DNA from: HLUCCA09 sp039822045
GTDB taxonomy: Bacteria; Pseudomonadota; Alphaproteobacteria; Rhodobacterales; Rhodobacteraceae
Reading direction: 5' to 3'
Length of the DNA: 64,000 nt
NCBI GenBank assembly: GCA_039822045.1
Contig: JBCBMY010000007.1
Span: forward strand, 62,001 to 126,000
Positions 26,089 through 35,435 of this stretch are shown here, piece by piece. Numbering within the stretch: the stretch's first letter is position 1; each line of letters begins with the position of its first letter. The notes under the pieces were generated by a model. The model made no database searches. It saw nothing but the letters and a program-made list of their open reading frames with translations, and was not told the origin of the DNA. The translations under genes were made by a program, and so were the position numbers.

Positions 26089-28614
26089 ATGAAGACGCAG
26101 GTGAAGGCGCTGGTCGTTGGCGGCGGCGCAGTGGGCACCGGGATCGCCTATCATCTGGGCAAGGCCGGCTGGGACACGATGCTCTTGGAGCGGGACGAGC
26201 TGACCTCCGGCTCGACCTGGCATGCGGCGGGTCTGCTGCCGCTCTTCAATATGAGCTATGCGACCTCCCACATCCACGATTACTCCGTGAAGTTCTACAA
26301 GACGTTGGAGGAGGAAACGGGTCTCAACCCTGGCTTCTACGTCGTCGGCAACCTGCGTATGGCCCAGACGCAGGACCGGATGGACGAGTACATGCTCTAT
26401 GCCTCGACCGCCGAGACGGTGGGCATCCCGTATGAGTGGCTGAGTGCGGCGCAAATCAAGGAACGTTGGCCGCTGGTGCGGACGGAGGACCTGAAAGGCG
26501 CGATCTATCACCCGACGGACGGCTATATCAATCCCGCCGACGTGACCCAGGCGATGGCGAAGGGCGCGCGTCTGCATGGTGTGACGATTGAGCGGAAGTG
26601 GCAAGTCGACGCCTATGAGTGGACGGGGTCGGAGTGGCGCGTGACCGTCACGAAGATGGCCGACAAGGGCGGCAACCTGATCCCGACCGACGAGCAGATG
26701 GTGATCACGGCTGAGCATGTCGTGACGGCGACGGGCAACCATGCGCAGCGCACGGCGCGGCTCCTCGGGATCAAGATCCCCGCGATCCCGGTCGAGCATC
26801 AGTATATCGTGACGGAGCCGGACCCGGCGCTGGTGGAGTGGCGCAAGTCGAACCCCGAGCACCCGGTCCTTCGCGATGCCGACGCCAAATGGTACGTGCG
26901 CGAGGAACGGGGCGGCTGGATCCTGGGCCCCTACGAGATGGGCGCGCCCGCCCGGTTCCTCCATGATGTGCCCGACAGCTTCCGCGCCGACCTCTTCCCC
27001 CTCGATCTGGAGCGGATCGAGGAAGAGTATATGTCGATGATCCACCGGATCCCGTCGTCCGAGACCGCGGGTCTGAAGGACGATTACAACGGCCCGATCT
27101 GCTACACGCCCGACGGCAACCCGCTGGTCGGCCCGGCGCCGGGCCTGACGAATATGTGGCTGGCCGAGGGCTTCTCCTTCGGCATCACGGCCGCGGGCGG
27201 CACGGGCCATTACATGGCGCAGATGATGGTCGAGGGTGAGGCCGAGATCGACATGGCCTCGCTCGACCCCAAGCGCTACGGCCCGTGGATGACGACGGAG
27301 TATGCGGCCCGGAAAAACGAGGAATGCTATTCCCACGTCTATGTGTTGCATCACCCGGACGAGGAACGAGAGGTCTGCCGGCCGCTCCGCACCGCGCCCG
27401 CCTATGACCGGCAGAAGGCGCGAGGCGCGCAATTCGGCCAGGTGAACGGATGGGAACGGCCGAATTACTTTGGTCCGCTCGACGCGCCCGAGAGCTTCGA
27501 CCACGACGCCCGCTCCTTCCGCCGTGGCGGCTGGTGGGACTATGCCAAGGCCGAGGCCGAGGCGATCCGCTCCACCGCCGGCCTGATCGACGCGACGGCC
27601 TTTGCCAAGCACCGGATCAGCGGGCCGGGGGCGACCGCGTTCCTCGATTGGTTCACCTGCAATAAACTGCCCAAGGTTGGCCGCATCAACCTGACCTATG
27701 CGCTGACCGCGGCTGGCACGACCCGGACGGAGTTCACCATCGTGCGGCTGGCCGAGAACGATTACTACCTCGTCTCCGCCGGCGCCTGGGCCGCCTATGA
27801 CCAGGATTTCCTCTACAAAGCTATCATGGAGAAGGAGGCAGAGTTCGGCCGGATAAACGAGGAAGAGGTCACCACCAAGTGGGGCGTCTTCGCTATCGCC
27901 GGGCCGAATGCGCGCGACATCCTGCAGGAGTTGGTAGTCGATGCCGATCCCGCGACGCGGTTGTCAAACAAGCGCTTCCCCTGGCTCTCGATGCGGCAGA
28001 TCGAGCTTGGCATGGTGCCGACGATGGCGATCCGCGTGGCCTATACCGGCGAGCTCGGCTGGGAGTTGCACCACCCGATGGAGATGCAGACGCACCTCTT
28101 CGACCGGTTGATGGAGGCGGGCGAGAAGCACGGGATGAAGCTCGTCGGCGCGCGGGCGCAGAATTGGCTCCGGCAGGAGAAGAGCTACCGCGCCTTCGGG
28201 ACAGAGCTTGGGCGGGACGCGACGCCGCTGGAGGCCGGGCTCGACCGGTTTGTGGACCTTTCGAAAGACTTCCACGGAAAGGACGCGATGGTTGAGACAG
28301 GCGTGCGCGTGAAGTGCGTGACGTGCTTGATCGACGGGCCGGCCGATGCCGATCCTTGGGGCCGCGAGGCGCTCTATGCGGGCGACACCAAGGTTGGGCG
28401 TCTTACGTCCGGCGGCTATTCGGTGGCGTTTGGGAAGTCGATCGGCATGGGCTACGTGGCGCCCGAGCACGCGACGCCCGGCACGAAGCTCAAAGTCCGC
28501 ATGTTCGACCAGCTCTTCGACGTCGAAGTCACGGAAGATAGCCCCTATGATGCAAAGAACGCCCGCATTCGAGTTGATGTGGGTGCCCCTGCTCCCGCGC
28601 GAGCGGCCGAATAG
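26089..28614 (+). CDS. Dimethylglycine/sarcosine dehydrogenase-like flavoenzyme (DAO-GcvT fusion)
   Basis: The 841-residue enzyme oxidatively removes a methyl group from an N-methylated amine (dimethylglycine, sarcosine or relative) and passes the one-carbon unit to tetrahydrofolate. The N-terminal FAD domain has VVGGGAVGTGIAYHL at 9-23 and GSTWHAAGL with His45, the residue that carries covalent FAD in this family. A central FAO_M-type part follows (about 380-440), then the folate-binding GcvT domain from about 440 (FAKHRISGPGA, AGAWAAYDQDF, YTGELGWELH) and its C-terminal barrel (GGYSVAFGKSIGMGYV). Start ATG has GAGGAGAGACGCTA ahead. The exact substrate cannot be told apart. Confidence 0.88.
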   Translation: MKTQVKALVVGGGAVGTGIAYHLGKAGWDTMLLERDELTSGSTWHAAGLLPLFNMSYATSHIHDYSVKFYKTLEEETGLNPGFYVVGNLRMAQTQDRMDEYMLYASTAETVGIPYEWLSAAQIKERWPLVRTEDLKGAIYHPTDGYINPADVTQAMAKGARLHGVTIERKWQVDAYEWTGSEWRVTVTKMADKGGNLIPTDEQMVITAEHVVTATGNHAQRTARLLGIKIPAIPVEHQYIVTEPDPALVEWRKSNPEHPVLRDADAKWYVREERGGWILGPYEMGAPARFLHDVPDSFRADLFPLDLERIEEEYMSMIHRIPSSETAGLKDDYNGPICYTPDGNPLVGPAPGLTNMWLAEGFSFGITAAGGTGHYMAQMMVEGEAEIDMASLDPKRYGPWMTTEYAARKNEECYSHVYVLHHPDEEREVCRPLRTAPAYDRQKARGAQFGQVNGWERPNYFGPLDAPESFDHDARSFRRGGWWDYAKAEAEAIRSTAGLIDATAFAKHRISGPGATAFLDWFTCNKLPKVGRINLTYALTAAGTTRTEFTIVRLAENDYYLVSAGAWAAYDQDFLYKAIMEKEAEFGRINEEEVTTKWGVFAIAGPNARDILQELVVDADPATRLSNKRFPWLSMRQIELGMVPTMAIRVAYTGELGWELHHPMEMQTHLFDRLMEAGEKHGMKLVGARAQNWLRQEKSYRAFGTELGRDATPLEAGLDRFVDLSKDFHGKDAMVETGVRVKCVTCLIDGPADADPWGREALYAGDTKVGRLTSGGYSVAFGKSIGMGYVAPEHATPGTKLKVRMFDQLFDVEVTEDSPYDAKNARIRVDVGAPAPARAAE

Positions 28615-28664
28615 GAGGCCTCGCTGCCCAGTTTGCCAGCGTTGGTGATCGAGCGGTTCGCCGA

Positions 28665-29180
28665 ATGCCGTGGTTGATTGCCCTCTCGGGCCTGCCAGGA
28701 GTGGGCAAGACGACGTTGGCGCGGGCGCTCGCCGGAGAAATCGGGGCGGTTCACTTGCGAGTCGACTCCATCGAAGCCGCGCTCAAGCGAAGCGTTCTGC
28801 AAATCCATCCCGCCGAGGATGCCGGCTATTTGGCTCTTGCTTCGGTAGCCAAGGACAACCTCGCCCTAGGGCGCGATGTGATCGCCGATACCGTCAACCC
28901 GGTCGGCCTGACGCGGGCGCTTTGGGCCGAGGCCGCCCGGGTGACAGGGACCCGTCTACTCAACGTCGAGGTGATGTGCTCGGACGCGGCTCTGCACCGG
29001 GCCCGGGTGGAGAGCCGGCGCAGCGATATCGCGGGGCTCGTCGTTCCGGGCTGGGAGGCGGTGCTGGCACGACAGTTCGACCCCTGGGAGGGCGACCGGA
29101 TTGTGCTCGATACGGCACATGCCACGGTGCCGGACTGTGTGCAGAGGATCGTGGGCGCGATCAGAGATGCGCGGGATTGA
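28665..29180 (+). CDS. P-loop kinase-like ATP-binding protein
   Basis: The 171-residue protein of the zeta-toxin/gluconate-kinase-like P-loop group has a Walker A motif GLPGVGKTT at 9-17. After it come HLRVDSIEAALKR (the Asp that often binds substrate) and a lid-like ESRRSDIAG near 121. Small single-domain proteins of this type phosphorylate small molecules; the substrate is not known. It starts 50 bases after the dehydrogenase and is probably in the same transcription unit. No partner antitoxin is visible. Confidence 0.8.
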   Translation: MPWLIALSGLPGVGKTTLARALAGEIGAVHLRVDSIEAALKRSVLQIHPAEDAGYLALASVAKDNLALGRDVIADTVNPVGLTRALWAEAARVTGTRLLNVEVMCSDAALHRARVESRRSDIAGLVVPGWEAVLARQFDPWEGDRIVLDTAHATVPDCVQRIVGAIRDARD

Positions 29181-30565
29181 CGGACGGCCGGATGCCGTGA
29201 CCTACGTCATGGCGTCGACATCCGCCCCATTGGAGCCTGATCCAATTGGAGCCTGACTGTGCCTTCATAACTTGGCATAAAGGGCAGGCGGCTGAAGTGT
29301 GCGTTAGGCAGTGAATGGCGCTGGTCGCCGCAATGGCTCTTGGATAGGCGGCGCGAGTGGTCGCCGAGGTTCCCGCCGGCGCCTGCGAGTGCCGGCTGAT
29401 CCTATGGCATATGCAGGGGCCGGCGGCGCATCCGTCTTGATAGTACTCCAGAGGCGCTAGCAGGCCGCTGAGTCCTGCCTCACTCGCGCGGAAAGACACG
29501 TGAGCCGTTGGCTGCGGGGCACGCGACGATCAAGCGATCGATGGGTCTGCCGAAGAGCACGTCGATCGTCCGGTCAAGATGCTGTTAGGCTGGCCCGCCG
29601 AGGTCGAGGTGAAAAGGCGCGAGGCGGGGGCAGTTGTCTTCGTAGACGCCGAGCCACGTGAGGTGATAGCGCGCGCCGTTCAGGCGCATCGTGCCTCGGT
29701 CGATCCTGGCCTTACTTCCCATGAAGATCTGCGTGACGGCAGCGCCCTGTATGTCCCAGTCCGTAATGCCCCCGGTCGTCTGGGCGAAGAGGGCCGCTGG
29801 CGCCTCGCCCTCCACCAGAGCCGAATTGGTGCGCCGCGTCGTTGATCGTCCTGCGACGACCGTCCTCAACGACGTTGAGTACGACGATCCGGCTGGCGTC
29901 GCTGTCGGTGGCTTGCCGGCAGTTGCCTGTGAGGGCCAGAGTGTCGGCCCTACCCGCGGCGGCGAAGACATGCCTGTCTGGTTTCGGCGGGCCCAGATCT
30001 CTCTCGCGGCAATAAGGGCTTTCCCGGCCAACTTGGACGGCGGGTTAGCCGGCGCGGTCGAGCGAAAAGGAACAAATCCGGCAGTGAATGTTGCCGTTCA
30101 GCTCGGGTGGTGGAACGCCCGCGTCGAGCGAAAAGCGGCGCCGCCGATCGACGTGGGCAGGGTGACAGGACGCTTCACCACGTAGTCAACCTGCGGGGTG
30201 AAGAGCTACTCGGGGTCGAAGCGGGTGCGGTAGCGAGCGCTAAAGGCCTCGGCATACCGGGCGACGTTAGCGGTGTAGCGGGGGTCTCCCGGGGCGAGCA
30301 TGGCGCCCGAGTCCACCGGAGCGTTGAGGCCAGCTTGATCTGTGGGCTGATCGTAGGGCGTCGCGCCACGGGGGGCAACGACCAGAGTCGGTCTCGACAA
30401 TCTGGCCCGAGGTTCCGGGCCACGCAACGCGCACGAGCCGGCTTGGGGGGGCTTTGCCCCCAGAAGAGCCCCGAGAGATAGCCGTCGGATTGCAGGCGCG
30501 GTTGGGTCGGCATAGGGTGGAAGGTCACCCGTCGTCGTGTGGGCCATCGAACCATTGCGTGGCGA
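29181..30565. other. Gene-poor, probably decayed stretch
   Basis: Nearly 1.4 kb contain no convincing gene. Minus-strand frames at 29585-30031 and 30206-30547 have partly protein-like ends (for example GDPRYTANVARYAEAFSARY near the left end of the second) but arginine/serine/proline-rich beginnings, as expected of eroded genes. Two identical 12-mers ATTGGAGCCTGA lie 16 bases apart at 29229 and 29245. At 29457 CTAG followed by CAGGCCGCTGAG resembles the end of the IS5-type element found at 10959. Confidence 0.4.
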
Positions 30566-31018
30566 TCAGGCAGAGAAGATCCGCGTGCAAGAGCTTTCTC
30601 GCACGGCGTCGAGCGCTCTGAGATTGGGGGATGTAAACGTCACGCGGCCCTCTGGAACGCCCATCACGCCGGCGGCCCAGGGTCCCGGGCGCGGTGCGCC
30701 AAGCACCACAACGCGCGACACGTTGCCGGTGTCGCCCTTCAGGTTCCAGATCATCTGGCGCTCGGACTGGAGCACGAGATAGCGGCTGCGGTCGGTTGGT
30801 GAGATCGTCAGGGTCGCGACGTTCGTGGCGCGCCCGGGCTATCCAACATGGTGCGTGGCGCTTGGGTAGGCGCCTTTGGCATTGATGATAGTGACGAGGT
30901 CTGCGGAGCCCGGCTCTAGGATGGTTCAAGTCGGGAAGTGATGATCTTCGAGGTCTGGCGCCAGGAAGGCCCGGGCTTGCTCGGCCAGAGGAAGCATCAC
31001 GGTGGTCGCCTCCAACAT
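30566..31018 (-). pseudogene. Remnant of a secreted/periplasmic protein
   Basis: Minus-strand fragments line up as one former protein: a hydrophobic start MLEATTVMLPLAEQARAFLA from 31018, then EPGSADLVTIINAKGAYPSA, then TLTISPTDRSRYLVLQSE, MIWNLKGDTGNVSRVVVLG and VPEGRVTFTSPNLRALDAV, ending at a TGA at 30566. Two in-frame stops and at least one frameshift separate them. The family is not known to me. The middle part has the alternating pattern of a beta-sandwich domain. Confidence 0.5.
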
Positions 31019-31221
31019 CAGCACGAAAAGAGAGAGTGTCTGAGCATATCAAGGCCCCTGGAGCAACCTCAGACCTCAGAACTATCGCTGCCGCCACAGC
31101 CTCTGGCAATGGCGCAGATGTCGGGCCGTTCGGGGCTTGACCCACGTCATGGCGGCGCGTTCTCGGACGGGCAAGCGTTGGCGCCGCAGCGGACAACGAG
31201 GCCGAGAGCAGGAGGCATAGA

Positions 31222-31635
31222 ATGAGATTGGCGATTGTAGGGGTACTGGTCCTCGGGGCGGGGGCAGGAATGGCGCAGGATGGGCAAGTGATTGGCCTTG
31301 TGGAGTACCGCAACAGCTGCGCCAGTTGCCACGGTGAGTTGGGGCAGGGCGACGGCGCAATGGCGTCGGAGTTGCGCACGCCGCCGGCCAACCTGACCGG
31401 GCTTGCAGCGGGCAATGGCGGGACCTTCCCGATCTCCTATGCCTATGAGGTGATCGCCCATTCGTTTGAGGTGGGCGCCCATGGCAGCACCGACATGCCG
31501 GCCTGGGGCCTGCGGTATTCGGCGGACGCCGCCGACCTGCTTGGGCCCGATGCGACCGAGGCGGAGCGGCAGGAGGTTGTGACTTTCCGCATTCTCGCTC
31601 TCATTGAGTACTTGATGTCGATCCAGGCCGAGTAG
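31222..31635 (+). CDS. Periplasmic c-type cytochrome
   Basis: The 137-residue protein has a signal peptide of about 19 residues (ending GMAQD). A single haem-binding CxxCH follows: Cys33-Ala-Ser-Cys36-His37, with CHGELGQGDG after it. The likely sixth ligand is Met92 in TDMPAWG. Class I cytochrome c of about 12 kDa, an electron carrier between periplasmic enzymes or to the oxidase. The next gene, a membrane-anchored unknown, begins 70 bases downstream on the same strand. Confidence 0.9.
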   Translation: MRLAIVGVLVLGAGAGMAQDGQVIGLVEYRNSCASCHGELGQGDGAMASELRTPPANLTGLAAGNGGTFPISYAYEVIAHSFEVGAHGSTDMPAWGLRYSADAADLLGPDATEAERQEVVTFRILALIEYLMSIQAE

Positions 31636-31705
31636 CGCCGAGGGCAGCTTGACGTCGGCGCTCCTGCGCTCGATACCCGCCGGTGGCAGCGTGGGGGACG
31701 GGGTC

Positions 31706-32221
31706 ATGGCGCGATGGCGGTTTTGGGGGCTCATGGCCGGTGGAGCAGCCGTTGTGACGCTGGGCGCCGCCTGGCTTACCCTGCGCGGGACACCACCGGG
31801 TGGCGTGGCGGTGCTGGGCGATGCCGCACCCGCCCTTCACACGGCGATGGGGACGAGCCAGACGCTTCCGGTGCGCACGGCGGCGTTTACCGTGGTCTCG
31901 GTCGAGACATGGGACAAGCTGGCCTACATGTCTGACATGGCGAAGGTCTGCGGCGAGGCCTGTTCCGGCGAGGCGGGGCTGATCCGGGCGGTGGCATTGT
32001 CGCCCAAGGGCTCTCGCAAGATCGTCTTTGTCAATCTCGGGGCCTGGGGGCTTGATGCCGCGGTCCTCGGCGAGCCGTCCTCGGCCCGCGCCTGTCTGGC
32101 CGAGACGTTGGCGGCAGAGCAAACAACACTAAGCGCCGCAAGCGTGCCTGATTGTGCCGCGGAGGTGGACGTCGCCGGTGGCGTGCGCTGGGTTTTGCCT
32201 CTGGGGCTGGGCGCTCTCTGA
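31706..32221 (+). CDS. Membrane-anchored periplasmic protein of unknown function
   Basis: The 171-residue protein has one N-terminal membrane helix (FWGLMAGGAAVVTLGAAWLTL, about 5-25) and a periplasmic domain of about 140 residues. The domain holds four cysteines (VCGEACSGEAG, ARACLAE, VPDCAAE) that could make two disulfides. The ATG at 31706 is preferred because GGGGACGGGG lies ahead and the helix then begins at the N-terminus. Placement after the cytochrome suggests a shared transcript. The family is not recognised. Confidence 0.65.
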   Translation: MARWRFWGLMAGGAAVVTLGAAWLTLRGTPPGGVAVLGDAAPALHTAMGTSQTLPVRTAAFTVVSVETWDKLAYMSDMAKVCGEACSGEAGLIRAVALSPKGSRKIVFVNLGAWGLDAAVLGEPSSARACLAETLAAEQTTLSAASVPDCAAEVDVAGGVRWVLPLGLGAL

Positions 32222-32231
32222 CGGCCGAGCG

Positions 32232-33302
32232 CTAGCGCAGACGATCGGGCGTGAGAGTTGCGACGGTGTCGGGCGGCAACTCGGACGGGCGCCCGACGGC
32301 AAGATCGGCCAAAAGGCGCGCCGCTGCAGGGCAGGTTTGAAAGCCGTATCCGCCCTGGCCAGCGCACCACAGGAACGCGGGCTCGTCCGGCTCGGGGCCG
32401 AGGACCAGGGCGCGATCGGGCGCGAAGGTTCGCAGCCCGGCCCACGTGGTCTGGACGCGGGTGACGGGTTCGCAGACCATGGATTCATAGCGGGCGAGAC
32501 CCTCGGCGATAACCATGTCGTCGGCCCAGGCGTCGTGGGGCGTCGCGGCGTTTTCCTCGCAGGGGGACACGAGCCAGGCGCCGGCGTCGGGCTTGGCGTA
32601 CCAGGCTTCTGTGACATCGAGAGTGAAGGGCCAGGGTCGGGTGTTGTGCCCGCCGGGCGCCGGCAGGCGGGCCATGGAGCGGCGGTAGGGCGTGAGCCCA
32701 ACGGGCGCGATGCCGGCCATGCGCGCAATCTCGTCGGCCCAGGGCCCTGCCGCGTTGACGAGGCGACGTGCGGATGCCGCCGCCTCGCCAGCGCGGACCT
32801 GCCAGCCCCCGCTGATCCGGGTGATCGCGGACACGGGCCGGCCGGTTTCGAAGATGGCGCCGGCGGCGCGGGCTGTGGCGGCGCTCGATTGCAGGAGGCG
32901 ATCGGTGTCGATCTCGGCGCCCTGTTCATAGACGGCCGCGCCGGCGATGGCGTCGGGGCGCAGGATGGGCAGAAGCGCCACCGCCTCGTCCGGTGAGAGG
33001 GGCCGGGCGCCATAGGCGGCGGTCTCGGCCGCAAGGGCGGCCTCGGCGCCAACTGGCGCGAGCATTAGAAGGTGTCGTGGAGACAGGACTCCGGCCTCGT
33101 CCAGCGCGTCGGCCGAGGCGGCATTCAGCGCGCGGATCGTGGCGTTGCCGTAGGGGGCGATGAACATGGCAGCGGACCGGCCCGAGGCATGGTGCCCGAG
33201 TGCGCTCTCGGCCTCCCACAGTCGGACCGTGCCAAAAGGAGCAAGCGCAGCTGCGGCCGAAGCGCCCGCGATACCGCCGCCAATCACGAGGTAGTCATCC
33301 AT
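32232..33302 (-). CDS. FAD-dependent oxidoreductase of the D-amino-acid-oxidase family
   Basis: The 356-residue protein has an FAD-binding start YLVIGGGIAGASAAAAL at 4-20 and ASGRSAAMF at about 39-47. A mid-protein RRLVNAAGPWADEIA and C-terminal CAGQGGYGFQTCPAAARL complete the DAO fold. Such enzymes oxidise the C-N bond of amino or N-methyl amino acids. The substrate is unknown. The stop codon lies 11 bases from that of the convergent 31706 gene. Confidence 0.9.
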   Translation of the reverse strand: MDDYLVIGGGIAGASAAAALAPFGTVRLWEAESALGHHASGRSAAMFIAPYGNATIRALNAASADALDEAGVLSPRHLLMLAPVGAEAALAAETAAYGARPLSPDEAVALLPILRPDAIAGAAVYEQGAEIDTDRLLQSSAATARAAGAIFETGRPVSAITRISGGWQVRAGEAAASARRLVNAAGPWADEIARMAGIAPVGLTPYRRSMARLPAPGGHNTRPWPFTLDVTEAWYAKPDAGAWLVSPCEENAATPHDAWADDMVIAEGLARYESMVCEPVTRVQTTWAGLRTFAPDRALVLGPEPDEPAFLWCAGQGGYGFQTCPAAARLLADLAVGRPSELPPDTVATLTPDRLR

Positions 33303-33516
33303 GGACCGCCTCCTGCCACGGTGCGATGCGCGGGGAAAGGGCGCCGGGGGGGCAAGCGGCGATCACCGCGGCTTTGCCAGATCGGAAGGCCAGGGGCACC
33401 GCGGTTCCCGGCCGCAATGTGGTCGGATCATTCACGACAAGCGAGCGGGCTATTCACTCACGGGCACTGTCATGAATGTGTTACATCGCCGTCATGAATG
33501 AGAGGAGACGAGCAAG

Positions 33517-33936
33517 ATGATCATTCGCACGGTTGGCGAAGTGGTCGCTGGGCGAGAGCTGGCGACGGTGCAGCCCGGTGATACGGTCGAGGCGGCCTGC
33601 AAGGTACTTGCGACGGCAGATGTGGGCGCGCTTGCGGTGGTCGATGGCGATCAGTTGGTGGGCGTGATCAGCGAGCGCGATGTGATTCAACGCGCGATTT
33701 GCCGGGGCAGGCCTACGGCAGACACCGCGGTTTCGGACGTCATGACGCCCGATCCCAAGGTCATAGGGCGCGGTGCCAGCCTTTCCGACGCACTGACGCA
33801 GATGATCGAAGGTCGGTTCCGACACTTGCCGGTGGTTGAGGCGGGGGCTGTGACGGCGATGCTGTCGATCCGAGACATCCCAACTGAGTACCGGCTTATG
33901 GTGGAGCGCTACCGCGAATACACCGAACCCGCCTAG
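33517..33936 (+). CDS. Protein with two CBS domains
   Basis: The 139-residue protein consists almost only of a CBS pair. The first domain spans about 8-62 (EAACKVLATADVGALAVVDG, LVGVISERDVIQRAI) and the second about 72-128 (VSDVMTPDPKVIGRG, FRHLPVVEAGAVTAMLSIRDI). CBS pairs bind adenosine nucleotides and regulate a partner enzyme or channel. No partner is fused or adjacent. The ribosome site GAGGAGACGAGCAAG precedes the ATG. Confidence 0.93.
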   Translation: MIIRTVGEVVAGRELATVQPGDTVEAACKVLATADVGALAVVDGDQLVGVISERDVIQRAICRGRPTADTAVSDVMTPDPKVIGRGASLSDALTQMIEGRFRHLPVVEAGAVTAMLSIRDIPTEYRLMVERYREYTEPA

Positions 33937-34049
33937 CGGTGGTGGCAGGTGCGGTTCAGGGATCCATGCCTCCGGGCATGCCCACGGGTTGGCTTGTCCC
34001 AAGCACTGAGTTTGCAGGCATCAACTATCGTGACGGACGGCTTGGTATG

Positions 34050-34088
34050 GGCCGCGGGCTGGTCTCCTCAAAGGAGACGCCCGCGGCC
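34050..34088. terminator. Bidirectional hairpin between CBS gene and lldD
   Basis: The arms GGCCGCGGGC...TCTCC and GGAGA...GCCCGCGGCC form a stem of about 15 bp with a small internal mismatch and loop TCAAA. It lies between two convergent genes and can serve both. T-runs are lacking on either side. Confidence 0.6.
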
Positions 34089-34110
34089 GCTTGTTCAAGG
34101 ACGGTGCAAG

Positions 34111-35283
34111 TCAGTTCACCATCCAGCGGCCATCGAAGCCGTCGGGAATCAATAGAATGTCGCGATCGATCTCGTCGATCGAGCGGCGCCCGCACAGGGC
34201 CATGGAAGTGTCGAACTCCTTGTGGATCGTTTCAAGCGCGGTTGTCACGCCCTTCTGACCCATCGCACCCAGACCATAGGTGAACGCGCGCCCGATATAG
34301 GCGCCGCGCGCGCCCATAGCGATGGCCTTGAGCATGTCCTGACCGGTGCGAATGCCACCATCCATGTGCACCTCGATTTGGTCGCCGACGGCGTCGACAA
34401 TGGGTTTCAGCGCCCGGATGGAGGAGAGTGCGCCGTCGAGCTGCCGCCCGCCATGGTTGGACACCACGATCGCATCGGCACCCACCTCGACAGCCTTGCG
34501 TGCGTCCTCGACATCCATGATGCCTTTGAGGATGACCGGGCCGCCGTCCCACATGTCCATCAGCTGACGCACACGCGTCCAGTCGAGCGCAGGGTCGAAG
34601 GCTTCGGCGGTCCAGGCCGCGAGCGAGGAGGGGTCGGAGACGCCTTTGGCGTGACCAACGATGTTGCCGAAGAAGCGGTTCTTGGTGCCGAGCATCTCGA
34701 GGCCCCAGGACCACTTGGTCGCCAGATCAGCCATGGAGGCGAGGGTGAGCTTCGGGGGGGCTGACAGGCCGTTCTTGATGTCCTTGTGGCGTTGGCCGAG
34801 GACCTGGAGGTCGAGCGTGATCACGAGGGCGGAGCACCCTGCGGCCTTGGCCCGGCCCATCAGGTTTCGCATGAAGTCGTCGTCTTTCAGGGTGTAGACC
34901 TGAAACCAGAACGGCTTGGTCGTTTTGGCGGCGACCTGCTCGATCGAGCAGATTGACATCGTCGACAGCGTGAAGGGCACGCCGAAGCGCTCGGCTGCGC
35001 GGGCCGCTTTGATCTCGCCATCGGCGTGCTGCATGCCGGTGAGGCCGACCGGGGCGAGGGCGAGCGGCAAAGCGACGTCATGGCCGACCATTTGCGAGGT
35101 CGTCGACCGGCCCGACATGTCGATTGCCACGCGCTGGCGCAGCCGGATGTCTGCAAAGTCGCTCTCGTTGTCTGCGAAGGTCTGCTCGGTGTAGCTGCCC
35201 GATTCCGCGTAATCGTAAAACATCTTTGGCACACGGCGCCGGTAGATACGCTTGAGATCCTCGATGCAGGTGATCGCGGGCAT
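34111..35283 (-). CDS. lldD: FMN-dependent L-lactate dehydrogenase
   Basis: The enzyme oxidises L-lactate to pyruvate at the inner membrane and passes electrons to the quinone pool. The 390-residue alpha-hydroxyacid dehydrogenase starts PAITCIEDLKRIYRRRVPKMFYDYAESGSYTE-like as in LldD; catalytic His277 and Arg280 lie in VSNHGGRQLDGA. FMN phosphate binding is at MDGGIRTGQDML and MGARGAYIGRAFTYG. Related enzymes oxidise glycolate or mandelate, so lactate is likely but not certain. It is divergent from a nitroreductase-marR operon and shares a 150-base intergenic region with repeated ATCGAAC sites. Confidence 0.92.
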   Translation of the reverse strand: MPAITCIEDLKRIYRRRVPKMFYDYAESGSYTEQTFADNESDFADIRLRQRVAIDMSGRSTTSQMVGHDVALPLALAPVGLTGMQHADGEIKAARAAERFGVPFTLSTMSICSIEQVAAKTTKPFWFQVYTLKDDDFMRNLMGRAKAAGCSALVITLDLQVLGQRHKDIKNGLSAPPKLTLASMADLATKWSWGLEMLGTKNRFFGNIVGHAKGVSDPSSLAAWTAEAFDPALDWTRVRQLMDMWDGGPVILKGIMDVEDARKAVEVGADAIVVSNHGGRQLDGALSSIRALKPIVDAVGDQIEVHMDGGIRTGQDMLKAIAMGARGAYIGRAFTYGLGAMGQKGVTTALETIHKEFDTSMALCGRRSIDEIDRDILLIPDGFDGRWMVN

Positions 35284-35313
35284 GGATGCCTCCCCCTCGC
35301 AGCGGCCAAATTG

Positions 35314-35418
35314 GTTCGATTGCCTTACCGATTTCAGGGCGGCAGGTCATTGCGGCAAATCGAACGGCATGACCATTGCATAAAGTCCGATATCGAACTA
35401 TATAGTGCGATATCGAAC
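35314..35418. promoter_or_regulatory. Repeated ATCGAAC operator sites around a sigma-70-like promoter
   Basis: The heptamer ATCGAAC occurs at 35359, 35392 and 35412 on the plus strand and at 35314-35320 on the minus strand. The copies at 35392 and 35412 are extended to CGATATCGAAC, contain the palindrome CGATATCG, and are exactly 20 bp apart. A promoter TTGCAT (35376-35381), 17-bp spacer, TATATA (35399-35404) fits between them, so one site lies inside the spacer and one just after the -10 box. This is the usual place for a repressor; the MarR regulator encoded in the operon is the natural candidate. Confidence 0.7.
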
Positions 35419-35435
35419 CACATGGAGAACTCACG

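Noticed and set aside
26086..27612. 508-codon minus-strand frame
   Set aside because: It is the antisense shadow of the dimethylglycine-dehydrogenase-like gene, whose domains and ribosome site are clear.
28665..29180. Zeta-type toxin of a toxin-antitoxin pair
   Set aside because: Only the generic P-loop kinase pattern is visible and no small antitoxin gene precedes it.
29229..29256. Two copies of ATTGGAGCCTGA 16 bases apart as an operator
   Set aside because: They lie in decayed non-coding sequence with no gene start nearby; a small tandem duplication is the simpler reading.
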